Below are positions 51,372 through 59,096 of a stretch of 64,000 bases of DNA, piece by piece. This DNA is from Adhaeribacter soli (GTDB lineage Bacteria; Bacteroidota; Bacteroidia; Cytophagales; Hymenobacteraceae). Under the pieces are notes generated by a model, which saw only the letters and a list, made by a program, of their open reading frames with translations, was not told the origin of the DNA and searched no databases. The stretch spans positions 310,001-374,000 of the forward strand of contig NZ_VTWT01000001.1 in the NCBI RefSeq assembly GCF_008727925.1. The letters run 5' to 3'. Numbering within the stretch: position 1 is the stretch's first letter; each line of letters begins with the position of its first letter. The translations under genes and the position numbers were made by a program.

Positions 51372-51550
51372 AATTTTATTCCTTTAAGGTTGAATTACAA
51401 ATCTGATCTTCAACTGGTTAATTGGTTATAAAATACACCAAGTTGCAGCTCTGAAATTCGTAATGTTACAAAGTTACCTTATTAAAAAAGGAATCGGATT
51501 GACAAATGATAAGAAATTGAGGCGTAATTATGAGCAGGTATTGTAAAAAA

Positions 51551-51713
51551 AGTTGTCATCCTGAGCAACAGCGAAGGACCTCGTCGGCGTTAAGTAGAAA
51601 TGAAAATTCTGGCACCAGTTTTTGGTCCTTAGAGGGTATTGTTTTGGTACGGTGTAGTTAGTATTTCTGCTAAAAGCCAACGAGGTCCTTCGCTCGCGCT
51701 CAGGATGACAGCT
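51551..51713. repeat. Inverted-repeat element with TGTCATCCTGAGC ends
   Basis: AGTTGTCATCCTGAGCAACA... (51551-51590) is mirrored by ...GCGCTCAGGATGACAGCT (51676-51713); AGCGAAGGACCT and AGGTCCTTCGCT pair inside. A decayed relative is at 32221-32370. The 51372-51759 gap otherwise has no gene. Confidence 0.75.
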
Positions 51714-51759
51714 GTAATTAGATGACAGGTGTAATTATTAGTTGCAAGCAGCTTTAGGT

Positions 51760-52335
51760 TTAAGAAGCGATCTGTTTACGGATGCGACTTAAGGTTTCCG
51801 GCGTAACGCCAAGGTAAGAGGCAATGAGTTGCAATGGCATGCGGTGTAACAAGGCCGGGTATTGCTCTAATAGCCGACGATATTTTTCTTCGGCGGTCAG
51901 GCCGATGGTGCTTTCCAGACGGCGTTGCAGGGCGATGTAGGCGTTCTGGTATAAAAGGCGGGTGTAGGTTTCGTACTTGGGTAACGTGGCTAATAATTGC
52001 TGGTGGCTGTTCCGGTCAATAAGCAGGAGCTGGCAATCTTCCAGGGCTTCGATGGTAAGTTTAGAGGGTTCCTGGGTAAAAAAGCTGTACAGATCCGCGA
52101 TCCACCAGCCTTCAAAAGCGAACTGGATCACGTTTTGTGCGCCTTTGGCCGTGGTGCTGTACGAAAACAAAGCGCCTTTTTCGACAAAGGCCAGCCGGTT
52201 GCAAACTTCTCCTTCCCGGAGCAGAAATTGTTTCTTCTTAAGCTCTCCGGGAACAAAGAAGCGCCGGCAGATTTCCAGTTCTGCTTCGTCAGCACTTACT
52301 TTTTCCCGGAAAGATCTTAAAAGCAATTCAGCCAT
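51760..52335 (-). CDS. Crp/Fnr-family transcriptional regulator
   Basis: A 191-residue protein using ATG at 52335 (MAELLLRSFREKVSADEAEL). Cyclic-nucleotide-type beta-roll (about 30-125, FVPGELKKKQFLLREGEVCN, LAFVEKGALFSYST) and a short C-terminal helix-turn-helix (LTAEEKYRRLLEQYP, MPLQLIASYLGVTPETLSRI). No N-terminal cysteine cluster, so it is not an Fe-S oxygen sensor like FNR. This Bacteroidota type usually has no known ligand. It could control its neighbours, but no matching dyad is seen there; it is not linked to the cco promoter by position. Confidence 0.9.
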   Translation of the reverse strand: MAELLLRSFREKVSADEAELEICRRFFVPGELKKKQFLLREGEVCNRLAFVEKGALFSYSTTAKGAQNVIQFAFEGWWIADLYSFFTQEPSKLTIEALEDCQLLLIDRNSHQQLLATLPKYETYTRLLYQNAYIALQRRLESTIGLTAEEKYRRLLEQYPALLHRMPLQLIASYLGVTPETLSRIRKQIAS

Positions 52336-52391
52336 AACCAAATTTAGAACGTGTAAGTTAACAATTCGGGCAAACGCTACCAAAATCACAC

Positions 52392-52425
52392 AAAAAAGTC
52401 AGGCCCTTTCCAGAACCTGACTTTT
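52392..52425 (-). terminator. GTCAGG-family terminator 7
   Basis: CAAAAAAGTCAGGCC ... ACCTGACTTTTC, just beyond the leftward VOC gene stop at 52448. Confidence 0.87.
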
Positions 52426-52447
52426 CTGCCTAAAATTATATCGTTTT

Positions 52448-52864
52448 CTACTGCTGGGGCAGCTTGCTCATATCCATAAAAAGCGCATTCCAGCGGTGGC
52501 CGTCCGGGTCGGCAAAGCCGCAACCATACATCCAGCCCTGGTGCTCGGCCGGCTGACCGAAAATGGTGCCGCCTGCTTCTCTGGCTTTGCGGGCAATTTC
52601 ATCAACTTCTTCGCGGCTTTCGGCATCAAACGAAAGCAGGATCTCAGAACCTCTGGCCGTATCAGCAACCTCATGACCGGTAAAAGCCCGGAAGTTCGGC
52701 TCGGTAAAAAGCATTACCATCATTTTCTTTTCCCCGATAATCAATCCGGCTGCCTGGTCACTGTCGCCGTGGCGCGGATCGAAGGTAAAGCCCAAAGCGG
52801 TAAAAAATGCTTTGGAGCGATTAATGTCTTTTACCGGCAGGTTTATCCAGAGTTCTTTTGTCAT
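52448..52864 (-). CDS. VOC (glyoxalase/bleomycin-resistance) family protein
   Basis: A 138-residue protein of the vicinal-oxygen-chelate fold: ELWINLPVKDINRSKAFFTALGF in the first beta-alpha-beta-beta-beta unit, GTIFGQPAEHQGWMYGCGFADPDGHRWNALFMD in the second. The DPDGHRWN motif is typical of the glyoxalase-like 'lactoylglutathione lyase' group annotated generically as VOC. Metal ligands cannot be confirmed from motif alone. Reaction unknown. Single-gene unit ending at a GTCAGG hairpin. Confidence 0.9.
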   Translation of the reverse strand: MTKELWINLPVKDINRSKAFFTALGFTFDPRHGDSDQAAGLIIGEKKMMVMLFTEPNFRAFTGHEVADTARGSEILLSFDAESREEVDEIARKAREAGGTIFGQPAEHQGWMYGCGFADPDGHRWNALFMDMSKLPQQ

Positions 52865-53014
52865 CGTGTTTATGTTAATTTTATGAGTTCAGGTGCGCAA
52901 TAATGCAGCCTGTTTTTTTAGCTTAAGTATTTCAGCGCTCAATTTAAGAATTAGTTTTTAGCGCGGCATGAAATATTTCCGAATCTTCAAGCCTGAAACG
53001 CTATACCAGCAAGC

Positions 53015-53048
53015 AAAAAAGTCAGGCTGCTTTCACCACCTGACTTTC
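53015..53048 (-). terminator. GTCAGG-family terminator 8
   Basis: CAAAAAAGTCAGGCTG ... ACCTGACTTTCTC, past the leftward Mla-type ATPase gene stop at 53076. It is the last member of the family in the window. Confidence 0.87.
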
Positions 53049-53075
53049 TCCGCTAAAAAGATACCGATTTAAAAC

Positions 53076-53858
53076 CTACAGCTTATCGATATCGCCGCCT
53101 TCTTCTTCAATCCGTTTGGCCGCGCGCATTAAACTGTTGGCGAAAATAAAGTCGTTCAGTTCTTTTACGTTGGTGTCCATAATGTTGTCTTTCGTGCCTT
53201 CCCAGAGCTTTAATCCGTTGTGCAGGAACATGATGTGGTCGCCAATTTCGATTACCGAGTTCATGTCGTGGGTTACGATGATAGTAGTAATGTTGTACTC
53301 CTTGGTGATCTCGTAGATGAGTTCGTCGATCTTAATAGAAGTTAGCGGGTCGAGTCCGGAGTTGGGTTCGTCGCAGAAAAGGTAGGTACAATTGGGTGCG
53401 ATGGCGCGGGCAATACCCACCCGTTTCTTCATACCCCCCGAAAGCTCCGAAGGCATTTTCTTGTGTGCCGCTTCCAGACCAACCCGTTTCAGGCAGAACT
53501 CCACCCGATCCAGGCGCTCTTCCTTGGTCATATCCGGTGTAAGCATTTTCAGGGGGAATTCCACGTTTTCCTGCACGTTCATGGAGTCGAACAGGGCGCT
53601 GCCCTGAAAAAGCATCCCGATCTTCCGGCGGATCTCCTGCTTCAAATCGAGGCGGTTGTTGGTGAAAACTTTACCATCGTAGGTTATGCTTCCCAGGTCG
53701 GGCTTTACTAACCCTACAATGCATTGTAAAAGCACGCTTTTTCCGGTTCCGGAAGCGCCAAGCAGGAGGGTGGTTTTTCCGGTTTCAAAAACCCCGTCAA
53801 TGCCCTTCAGTACTTGCACTCCGTTAAAAGATTTATGAATATTATGTATTTCGATCAT
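53076..53858 (-). CDS. MlaF-type ABC transporter ATPase
   Basis: A 260-residue ATPase: Walker A LLGASGTGKS (about 34-43), Q-loop FQGSALFDSMNV, signature ELSGGMKKRVGIARAI, Walker B CTYLFCDEPNSGLDP and switch VTHD. The SGGM-KKR signature and the P-N-S-G-L-D-P loop are typical of MlaF/Ttg2A lipid-transport ATPases. With the MlaE-like permease it would move phospholipids across the envelope. The permease gene is 101 bases upstream. No MlaD substrate protein gene is adjacent. An AT-rich inverted repeat lies between the two genes. Confidence 0.93.
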   Translation of the reverse strand: MIEIHNIHKSFNGVQVLKGIDGVFETGKTTLLLGASGTGKSVLLQCIVGLVKPDLGSITYDGKVFTNNRLDLKQEIRRKIGMLFQGSALFDSMNVQENVEFPLKMLTPDMTKEERLDRVEFCLKRVGLEAAHKKMPSELSGGMKKRVGIARAIAPNCTYLFCDEPNSGLDPLTSIKIDELIYEITKEYNITTIIVTHDMNSVIEIGDHIMFLHNGLKLWEGTKDNIMDTNVKELNDFIFANSLMRAAKRIEEEGGDIDKL

Positions 53859-53864
53859 TTTTAG

Positions 53865-53962
53865 TAATTAGTGATTAATGATTAGTGATTAGTATTTCTA
53901 GATCAATGATTTAAAGTGGGGTTCCGGAGAACTATTCACTAATCATTAATCACTAATCACTA
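53865..53962. repeat. TTAGTGATTAATGATTAGTG inverted-repeat element, copy 1
   Basis: Left arm 53865-53892 and right arm 53937-53962 are near-perfect complements of a 7-mer-like tandem (TAGTGAT / TAATGAT). The right arm includes the stop codon of the permease gene. A second copy is at 58206-58360, also between an ABC ATPase and its permease, but in an unrelated operon. Confidence 0.8.
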
Positions 53963-54688
53963 AAGTAAAACTTGCGCGCATACGTAGTCGGCCAGTAAGA
54001 TAGCGATGATGCTGTTGGTTACGGCTTTCGTACTGGCTTCGCCTACTTCTAACGCACCTCCCCGGGTATAAAATCCCTGATAGGAAGAAATAGAAGAGAT
54101 CAGGAAGGCAAATACCACCGATTTGATCAGGGCAAAAGTGATATTGTAGGGAATAAAAGCGTCGCGAAGGCCTTCGATGTATTCCTGGGGAGTAAGCGCA
54201 TTGGTAAACGTTCCGGCCACGTAACCGCCCAGAATGGAAAGCGTCATGGCTAAAATTACAAGCAGCGGGAACATGGCTATGGCCGCCAGAATTTTCGGGA
54301 ATACCAGGTAAGAAGTTGAGTTGATCCCCATAACTTCCAGGGCATCTATTTGTTCGGTAATGCGCATGGTGCCCAGGCCGCCGGCAATGTTGGAGCCCAC
54401 TTTTCCGGCCAGTACAATGGAGGTAATGGTTGGCGCCAGTTCCAGGATCGTCATTTCGCGCACCATAAAGCCGATGGTGGAGCGGGGAATGAGCGCATTG
54501 GTCAGGTTATAGGCGATCTGCACGCAGGTTACCGCCCCGATAAACGTCGAAACGATGGCCACAATAGAAACCGAACTGATGCCGATCAGTACGGCTTCGT
54601 CGATAAAACGGCGGGAAAGTATTTTGATCGATTCGCTACGGATGAACTGGGAAGAAAGAAATAATAAATAATTACCGAGGGTCTTCAT
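53960..54688 (-). CDS. MlaE-type ABC transporter permease
   Basis: A 242-residue polytopic permease: FIDEAVLIGISSVSIVAIVS, FIGAVTCVQIAYNLTNALIP, EMTILELAPTITSIVLAGKVGSNIA region, GGLGTMRITEQIDALEVMG, followed by three more helices, the MlaE/DUF140 signature. It partners the ATPase encoded immediately downstream, in a presumed lipid-transport system. Upstream gap of 80 bases separates it from a divergent SDR gene. Confidence 0.94.
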   Translation of the reverse strand: MKTLGNYLLFLSSQFIRSESIKILSRRFIDEAVLIGISSVSIVAIVSTFIGAVTCVQIAYNLTNALIPRSTIGFMVREMTILELAPTITSIVLAGKVGSNIAGGLGTMRITEQIDALEVMGINSTSYLVFPKILAAIAMFPLLVILAMTLSILGGYVAGTFTNALTPQEYIEGLRDAFIPYNITFALIKSVVFAFLISSISSYQGFYTRGGALEVGEASTKAVTNSIIAILLADYVCAQVLL

Positions 54689-54769
54689 TTAGAAGTGAAT
54701 TGCTGTGTTAAAATATTGTATTCTAAGAAATGCCTATATTACGGTGAAAATTGGTAAAACAGTTTAAAT

Positions 54770-55480
54770 ATGCAAAAATATATATTGGTTACCGGCGGCA
54801 CGAAAGGCATTGGCCGCGCCATCATCGAAAAATTTGCAGCCGAAGGCTTCCATATAATCACCTGTGCCCGCGGTGAACAGGACCTGGAAGACCTTAAAAT
54901 CGCCATCGAGCGGGACCATACTTTTTCAAAAGTGCATTACCTGCCGGCCGATCTGGGCAAAGCCGCCGACCGTGGTAAATTCCTGAAGTACGTTCAGAAA
55001 CTAAACGTAAAGGTAGAGGTTCTGGTAAACAATACCGGCATTTTTATTCCGGGCAAAATTTACGAGGAAGCTCCTGATGTGTTGCCCGCTATGATGGAAA
55101 CCAACCTCTACAGTGCGTACTACATTACCAAAGGGCTGGTGCCGGACATGATTCGGAGGAAAAGCGGCCATATTTTCAATATTTGCTCTACGGCCAGCAT
55201 CATGGCTTACCCCAATGGCGGCTCCTACAGCATCACCAAATTCGCCATGTACGGCATGACTAAATGCCTCCGGGAAGAATTAAAAGAGTTCGGAATTAAG
55301 GTTACCGCCGTACTGCCGGGGGCCACCTTAACTGCCAGCTGGGAAGGGGTAGACTTACCGCCGGAACGCTTCATGCGCTCCGAAGACATCGGCGATCTGA
55401 TCTATTCAGCTTACTGTCTGTCGAAGAATTCGGTAGTGGAAGAACTCCTGATCAGGCCCCAATTAGGCGATATAAATTAA
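54770..55480 (+). CDS. Short-chain dehydrogenase/reductase
   Basis: A 236-residue classical SDR. NAD(P)-binding YILVTGGTKGIGRAIIEKFA, the LVNNTGIF (NNAG-like) motif, catalytic SIMAYPNGGSYSITKFAMYG with Tyr/Lys of YxxxK, and the PGATLTASWEG segment. Substrate cannot be read from sequence. It is single-gene, divergent from the MlaE gene. Another SDR of similar size is at 56452-57156. Confidence 0.92.
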   Translation: MQKYILVTGGTKGIGRAIIEKFAAEGFHIITCARGEQDLEDLKIAIERDHTFSKVHYLPADLGKAADRGKFLKYVQKLNVKVEVLVNNTGIFIPGKIYEEAPDVLPAMMETNLYSAYYITKGLVPDMIRRKSGHIFNICSTASIMAYPNGGSYSITKFAMYGMTKCLREELKEFGIKVTAVLPGATLTASWEGVDLPPERFMRSEDIGDLIYSAYCLSKNSVVEELLIRPQLGDIN

Positions 55481-55626
55481 AAATAAGCTTTAAGTTTGAT
55501 CTTAGGTAAGGTGCGGTAAACGGCTGATTTAAAATGGTTAATGGTAGTTAATTGGAAGTAAAAATGAAAGCCTAATATTTTTAGCATTTCGTTTTGCTAA
55601 CCGAAAAGCTACCGTTTGCCTTCTCT

Positions 55627-56367
55627 TCAATTAGCTTTCAATATTTTACCTTTGCCCTCACCGGACCGGTAGATTTCCGCCGGCTGGTTCAGGTAGTAAA
55701 CGTTGCCGTTACTTTCGATGTTGGCAGAAAGTCTTACGCTGGCCTGTACTTTTGCATACCCATTTCCGCCCATTTGCAGGCTGACAGTCTGGCATTTCAG
55801 TTCGGCAGCTTCCAGTTTTCCCAGGCTCATTACGTAACCGTTTAAATGTTGGTTAGCGCCTTTTAAGCTGATGTTGCCGTATTCGTACATGTCCAGCCAG
55901 ACGCTCGTGGAATTAAGGGTAAGATCCAGGTCGCCGGCACCGGTCAGGTGCAGAAAAATGGTGTCGGCGGGTAAGGTGTTTTCAGAGCTTACGGTTGCCT
56001 CCCCGTCGTGAAAAACGTTGAGCAGGCTCTTTACGTGCACCCGGACTTCCAGGGGTTTGTGGTAGCTTCTTACCCAGTTGCATTTGTTTATATTGCTTAA
56101 CCAGAGCTCCCCGTCTTTTACTTCGGTCAGAATATTTTTCTGCAGGTTGTCACCGGCCTTTACCTCTGCATAATGAACCGTATCGGCCACGATGGTTACT
56201 TTCAGGTTATCGAAAACTTTAATGGTGCGGAAAGAAGAAAGGGGACGGGTTTCGGTAACAATGCGGCCGGTACTTTTCAGGCAATCGAAGGCATTTTCTT
56301 TCTGGCAACCGCCCAGAGAAACGGTAGCAAAAAGGTACGAAAAAGCAAAAAGCTTCCGGAAATCCAT
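55627..56367 (-). CDS. DUF2807 head-GIN domain lipoprotein
   Basis: A 246-residue lipoprotein (MDFRKLFAFSYLFATVSLGGC, lipid on Cys21). The mature part is a beta-solenoid of the DUF2807 type: SFRTIKVFDNLKVTIVADTV, GELWLSNINKCNW, LEVRVHVKSLLNVFHDGEAT, LTGAGDLDLTLNSTSVWLDM, SLGKLEAAELKCQTVSLQMG. These proteins are common in Bacteroidota envelopes, and some are adhesin-like. Function unknown. Convergent with the upstream SDR gene and divergent from the next. Confidence 0.88.
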   Translation of the reverse strand: MDFRKLFAFSYLFATVSLGGCQKENAFDCLKSTGRIVTETRPLSSFRTIKVFDNLKVTIVADTVHYAEVKAGDNLQKNILTEVKDGELWLSNINKCNWVRSYHKPLEVRVHVKSLLNVFHDGEATVSSENTLPADTIFLHLTGAGDLDLTLNSTSVWLDMYEYGNISLKGANQHLNGYVMSLGKLEAAELKCQTVSLQMGGNGYAKVQASVRLSANIESNGNVYYLNQPAEIYRSGEGKGKILKAN

Positions 56368-56451
56368 AGAAGATGTACTATATAATGCAGCGCTATTTTT
56401 TTTATCCTGCCTGAGTTTCTAACTTCACCCCAAATTTAAGCAGATAAAAAT

Positions 56452-57156
56452 ATGGAACTGGAAGGAAAGTTAATCATAATAACCGGCGTGAGCAAAGGCA
56501 TTGGGTTGGCAACGGCCCAAACGCTGCTGGAAAACGGCGCCGTGGTAGCAGGATGGGGCCGAAACAAACCCCAGTTCGAACACCCCAATTTTCACTTTTT
56601 TCAAACCAATGTACAAAGCCAGGAATCGGTAGAGAACGCTTTTCAGGAAACCACCGCCAGATTGGGATCTGAAATTGCCGGCCTCATTAATAATGCCGGA
56701 TTTGGCATTGCCGGAAAATTTGAAGAGCAAAAAGTAGAAGACTGGCAGGCCATGTTCCGTACGAACGTAGACGGCATTTTCTTTTGCACGCGGCTGGTTT
56801 TGCCAGGCATGAAAAAACAAGGCTACGGCCACATTATCAATATTTCTTCCATTGCCGGCACTACTGGTATCGAGGAAATGAGCGGGTATTGTGCCACTAA
56901 GCACGCTGTACGGGGTATTTCCCAGAGTTTGTACAAAGAAGTCCGCAATTATGGGGTGAAGGTTACCTGCATTTATCCGGGTTCGGTGCAAACCAATTTC
57001 TTCGATAACATCGACTCGGTAACGGCCAACGAGAATATGATGCAACCATCCGATATCGCCTCTACTATTCTGCACGTGCTGCAATCGCCGCCCAATTACC
57101 ATCACGTAGATATCGAAGTGCGTCCCCTGATGCCCAAAGGCCGGCAAAAACAGTAG
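56452..57156 (+). CDS. Short-chain dehydrogenase/reductase
   Basis: A 234-residue classical SDR: IIITGVSKGIGLATAQTLLE, LINNAGFGIAGKF, SSIAGTTGIEEMSGYCATKHAVRGIS with the YxxxK pair, and CIYPGSVQTNFFDNI. The sequence resembles 3-ketoacyl reductase-like/NADP SDRs; substrate unknown. It precedes the gldA gene by 139 bases and is unlikely to be in its operon. Confidence 0.92.
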   Translation: MELEGKLIIITGVSKGIGLATAQTLLENGAVVAGWGRNKPQFEHPNFHFFQTNVQSQESVENAFQETTARLGSEIAGLINNAGFGIAGKFEEQKVEDWQAMFRTNVDGIFFCTRLVLPGMKKQGYGHIINISSIAGTTGIEEMSGYCATKHAVRGISQSLYKEVRNYGVKVTCIYPGSVQTNFFDNIDSVTANENMMQPSDIASTILHVLQSPPNYHHVDIEVRPLMPKGRQKQ

Positions 57157-57295
57157 GGAAAACCGCCGGAAAACTCGTAATTTCGCTTTTTGAATGATGG
57201 GTTACAGGTTCCGAATACTGGAAACCGTAATCCGGCGTTTCAAGCATAGATTTAGAAAATTTCTAATTCTTAATTTCTAATTTTTAATTAGTTAA

Positions 57296-58207
57296 GTGTC
57301 TGTTGAAGTAAAAAATCTGACCAAAATATACGGTACCCAACGCGCCGTAGATGATATCAGTTTCACTGTGAAAAGTGGAGAAATTGTCGGCTTTCTGGGG
57401 CCGAACGGAGCGGGTAAATCCACTACCATGAAGATCGCCACCTGCTACGTGCCGCCGACTTCCGGCCTGGTAAAAGTGAGCGGTTTCGATGTAGAAGAGA
57501 ACCCGGTGGAAGTGCGTAAACACGTAGGCTACCTGCCCGAGCATAACCCGCTTTACCTGGACATGTACGTGCCCGAATACCTCGAATTTATCGGTTCCCT
57601 GCATAATCTGAGCGGCTCGGCTTTAAATAACCGTATAAAGGAGATGATCGGCCTGGTAGGATTGGAGCGCGAAAGAACCAAAAAGATCGGCGCTTTATCG
57701 AAAGGTTACCGGCAGCGGGTAGGTCTGGCACAAGCCCTCATCCACAACCCCGATGTACTTATTCTGGACGAACCCACTACCGGCCTTGACCCGAACCAGA
57801 TCCAGGAGATCCGCAACGTGATCCGGAATGTAGGCCGTGAAAAAACGGTAATCTTTTCCACGCACATCATGCAGGAAGTAGCCGCCATTTGCGACCGCGT
57901 GGTGATCATTAACCGCGGAAAACTGGTAGCCGACAGCCAGGTAGCTGACCTCGAAGCCAACACCAAAGGCCAGCGCGTAACCATTGCCGAATTCGAAAAC
58001 CCGGCCGACGAACGCCTGCTGAAAAACCTTCCTCAGGTAAAAGAAGTGAAAAAGCTCGAAGGCAACAGTTACCGCATCGTTTCCGACCAGAAAGACGATC
58101 CGCGTTCCGCCATTTCCCGACTCGCCCTTGAACAGAACTGGGGCCTCATCGGCCTCCGCCAGGAAGAAAACTCCCTCGAAAAGATCTTCCAGCAACTTAC
58201 GAAATAG
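57296..58207 (+). CDS. gldA: Gliding-motility-type ABC transporter ATPase GldA
   Basis: A 303-residue ATPase starting at GTG (57296). Walker A FLGPNGAGKSTTMKI, signature LSKGYRQRVGLAQALIHNPD, Walker B LILDEPTTGLDPNQ, switch STHIMQEV, then a C-terminal regulatory extension (VADLEANTKGQRVTIAEFE). With GldF and GldG it forms an ABC transporter that is needed for gliding in Flavobacterium; the transported substrate is unknown and the genes also occur in non-gliding members. Followed by an AT-rich repeat, then gldF. Confidence 0.93.
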   Translation: MSVEVKNLTKIYGTQRAVDDISFTVKSGEIVGFLGPNGAGKSTTMKIATCYVPPTSGLVKVSGFDVEENPVEVRKHVGYLPEHNPLYLDMYVPEYLEFIGSLHNLSGSALNNRIKEMIGLVGLERERTKKIGALSKGYRQRVGLAQALIHNPDVLILDEPTTGLDPNQIQEIRNVIRNVGREKTVIFSTHIMQEVAAICDRVVIINRGKLVADSQVADLEANTKGQRVTIAEFENPADERLLKNLPQVKEVKKLEGNSYRIVSDQKDDPRSAISRLALEQNWGLIGLRQEENSLEKIFQQLTK

Positions 58208-58360
58208 TGATTAGTGATTAAGGATTAGTGATTAGTAATCACTAATTTTTAAAATCACGGATCGCTCTTGATTTAAATTTAAAAAGTAAAAAGATGATAA
58301 GTTTTAAGAAAAGGCCTTGAGGAATTTACTAATCACTAATCATTAATCACTAATCACTAA
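58206..58360. repeat. TTAGTGATTAATGATTAGTG inverted-repeat element, copy 2
   Basis: Left arm 58206-58235 (AGTGATTAGTGATTAAGGAT...) overlaps the last two bases of gldA; right arm 58328-58360 is complementary and ends 7 bases before the gldF start. It is the same family as 53865-53962. It occupies the whole spacer between two genes expected to be co-transcribed. Confidence 0.82.
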
Positions 58361-58367
58361 ACAGTTA

Positions 58368-59096
58368 ATGTTTTCAATCCTTCGTAAAGAAATAAACAGC
58401 TTTCTGAATTCGCTGATCGCCTATATCGTGATCGGGGTGTTTCTGGTGGTTACCGGGCTGTACATGTGGTTCTTTCCGCAAAGCAACGTGCTCGATTACG
58501 GGTACGCCGACCTGCAGCCGCTTTTCAGCATTGCGCCCTGGGTGTTCCTGTTTTTGATCCCGGCCATTACCATGCGGTCTTTTGCCGAAGAGCGCAAGGC
58601 CGGCACCATCGAGTTGCTGTTAACCCGTCCGCTTACCGACTTGCAGATCATTCTGGGTAAATATTTTGCCTGTTTGCTGCTGGTTATTTTCGCCCTTTTG
58701 CCTACGCTTATTTATTACGTTTCGGTTTATTTTCTGGGCGATCCGGAAGGCAACATCGATTCAGCGGGCGTAGCCGGTTCCTACATCGGCCTGGTTTTCC
58801 TGGCGGCGGTGTTTACTTCTATCGGTATTTTCGCCTCCAGCATCAGCAAAGACCAGATCATTTCTTTTATCGTGGCCGTGCTGCTTTGCTTTATTGTGTA
58901 CACCGGTTTCGATATGCTCGCTTCCATCGATGTATGGGGCAAGCTTTCTTACTTTATTTCGTACCTCGGCATCCAGTTTCATTACGAAACCATCAGCAAA
59001 GGCCTCATCGATTCGCGCGATGTACTGTACTTTGTAAGCGTGAGCGCCCTGATGATCTTAGCCACTAAACTTGTATTGGAGAGCAGAAAATGGTAG
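58368..59096 (+). CDS. gldF: ABC transporter permease GldF
   Basis: A 242-residue permease with six helices: FSILRKEINSFLNSLIAYIV, FFPQSNVLDYGYADLQPLFS, WVFLFLIPAITMRSFAEERK (conserved EERKxGTIELLLTRPLTD), and three more. It is of the ABC-2 type, like other GldF. Its stop overlaps the start of gldG (7 bases: ATGGTAG). Partner of GldA and GldG. Confidence 0.94.
   Translation: MFSILRKEINSFLNSLIAYIVIGVFLVVTGLYMWFFPQSNVLDYGYADLQPLFSIAPWVFLFLIPAITMRSFAEERKAGTIELLLTRPLTDLQIILGKYFACLLLVIFALLPTLIYYVSVYFLGDPEGNIDSAGVAGSYIGLVFLAAVFTSIGIFASSISKDQIISFIVAVLLCFIVYTGFDMLASIDVWGKLSYFISYLGIQFHYETISKGLIDSRDVLYFVSVSALMILATKLVLESRKW

Noticed and set aside
51760-52335. This Crp/Fnr protein as the oxygen regulator of the cco operon
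   Set aside because: It has no cysteine cluster for an Fe-S sensor, lies 40 kb away, and nothing in the sequence ties it to the TGACATCCGTCA dyad.
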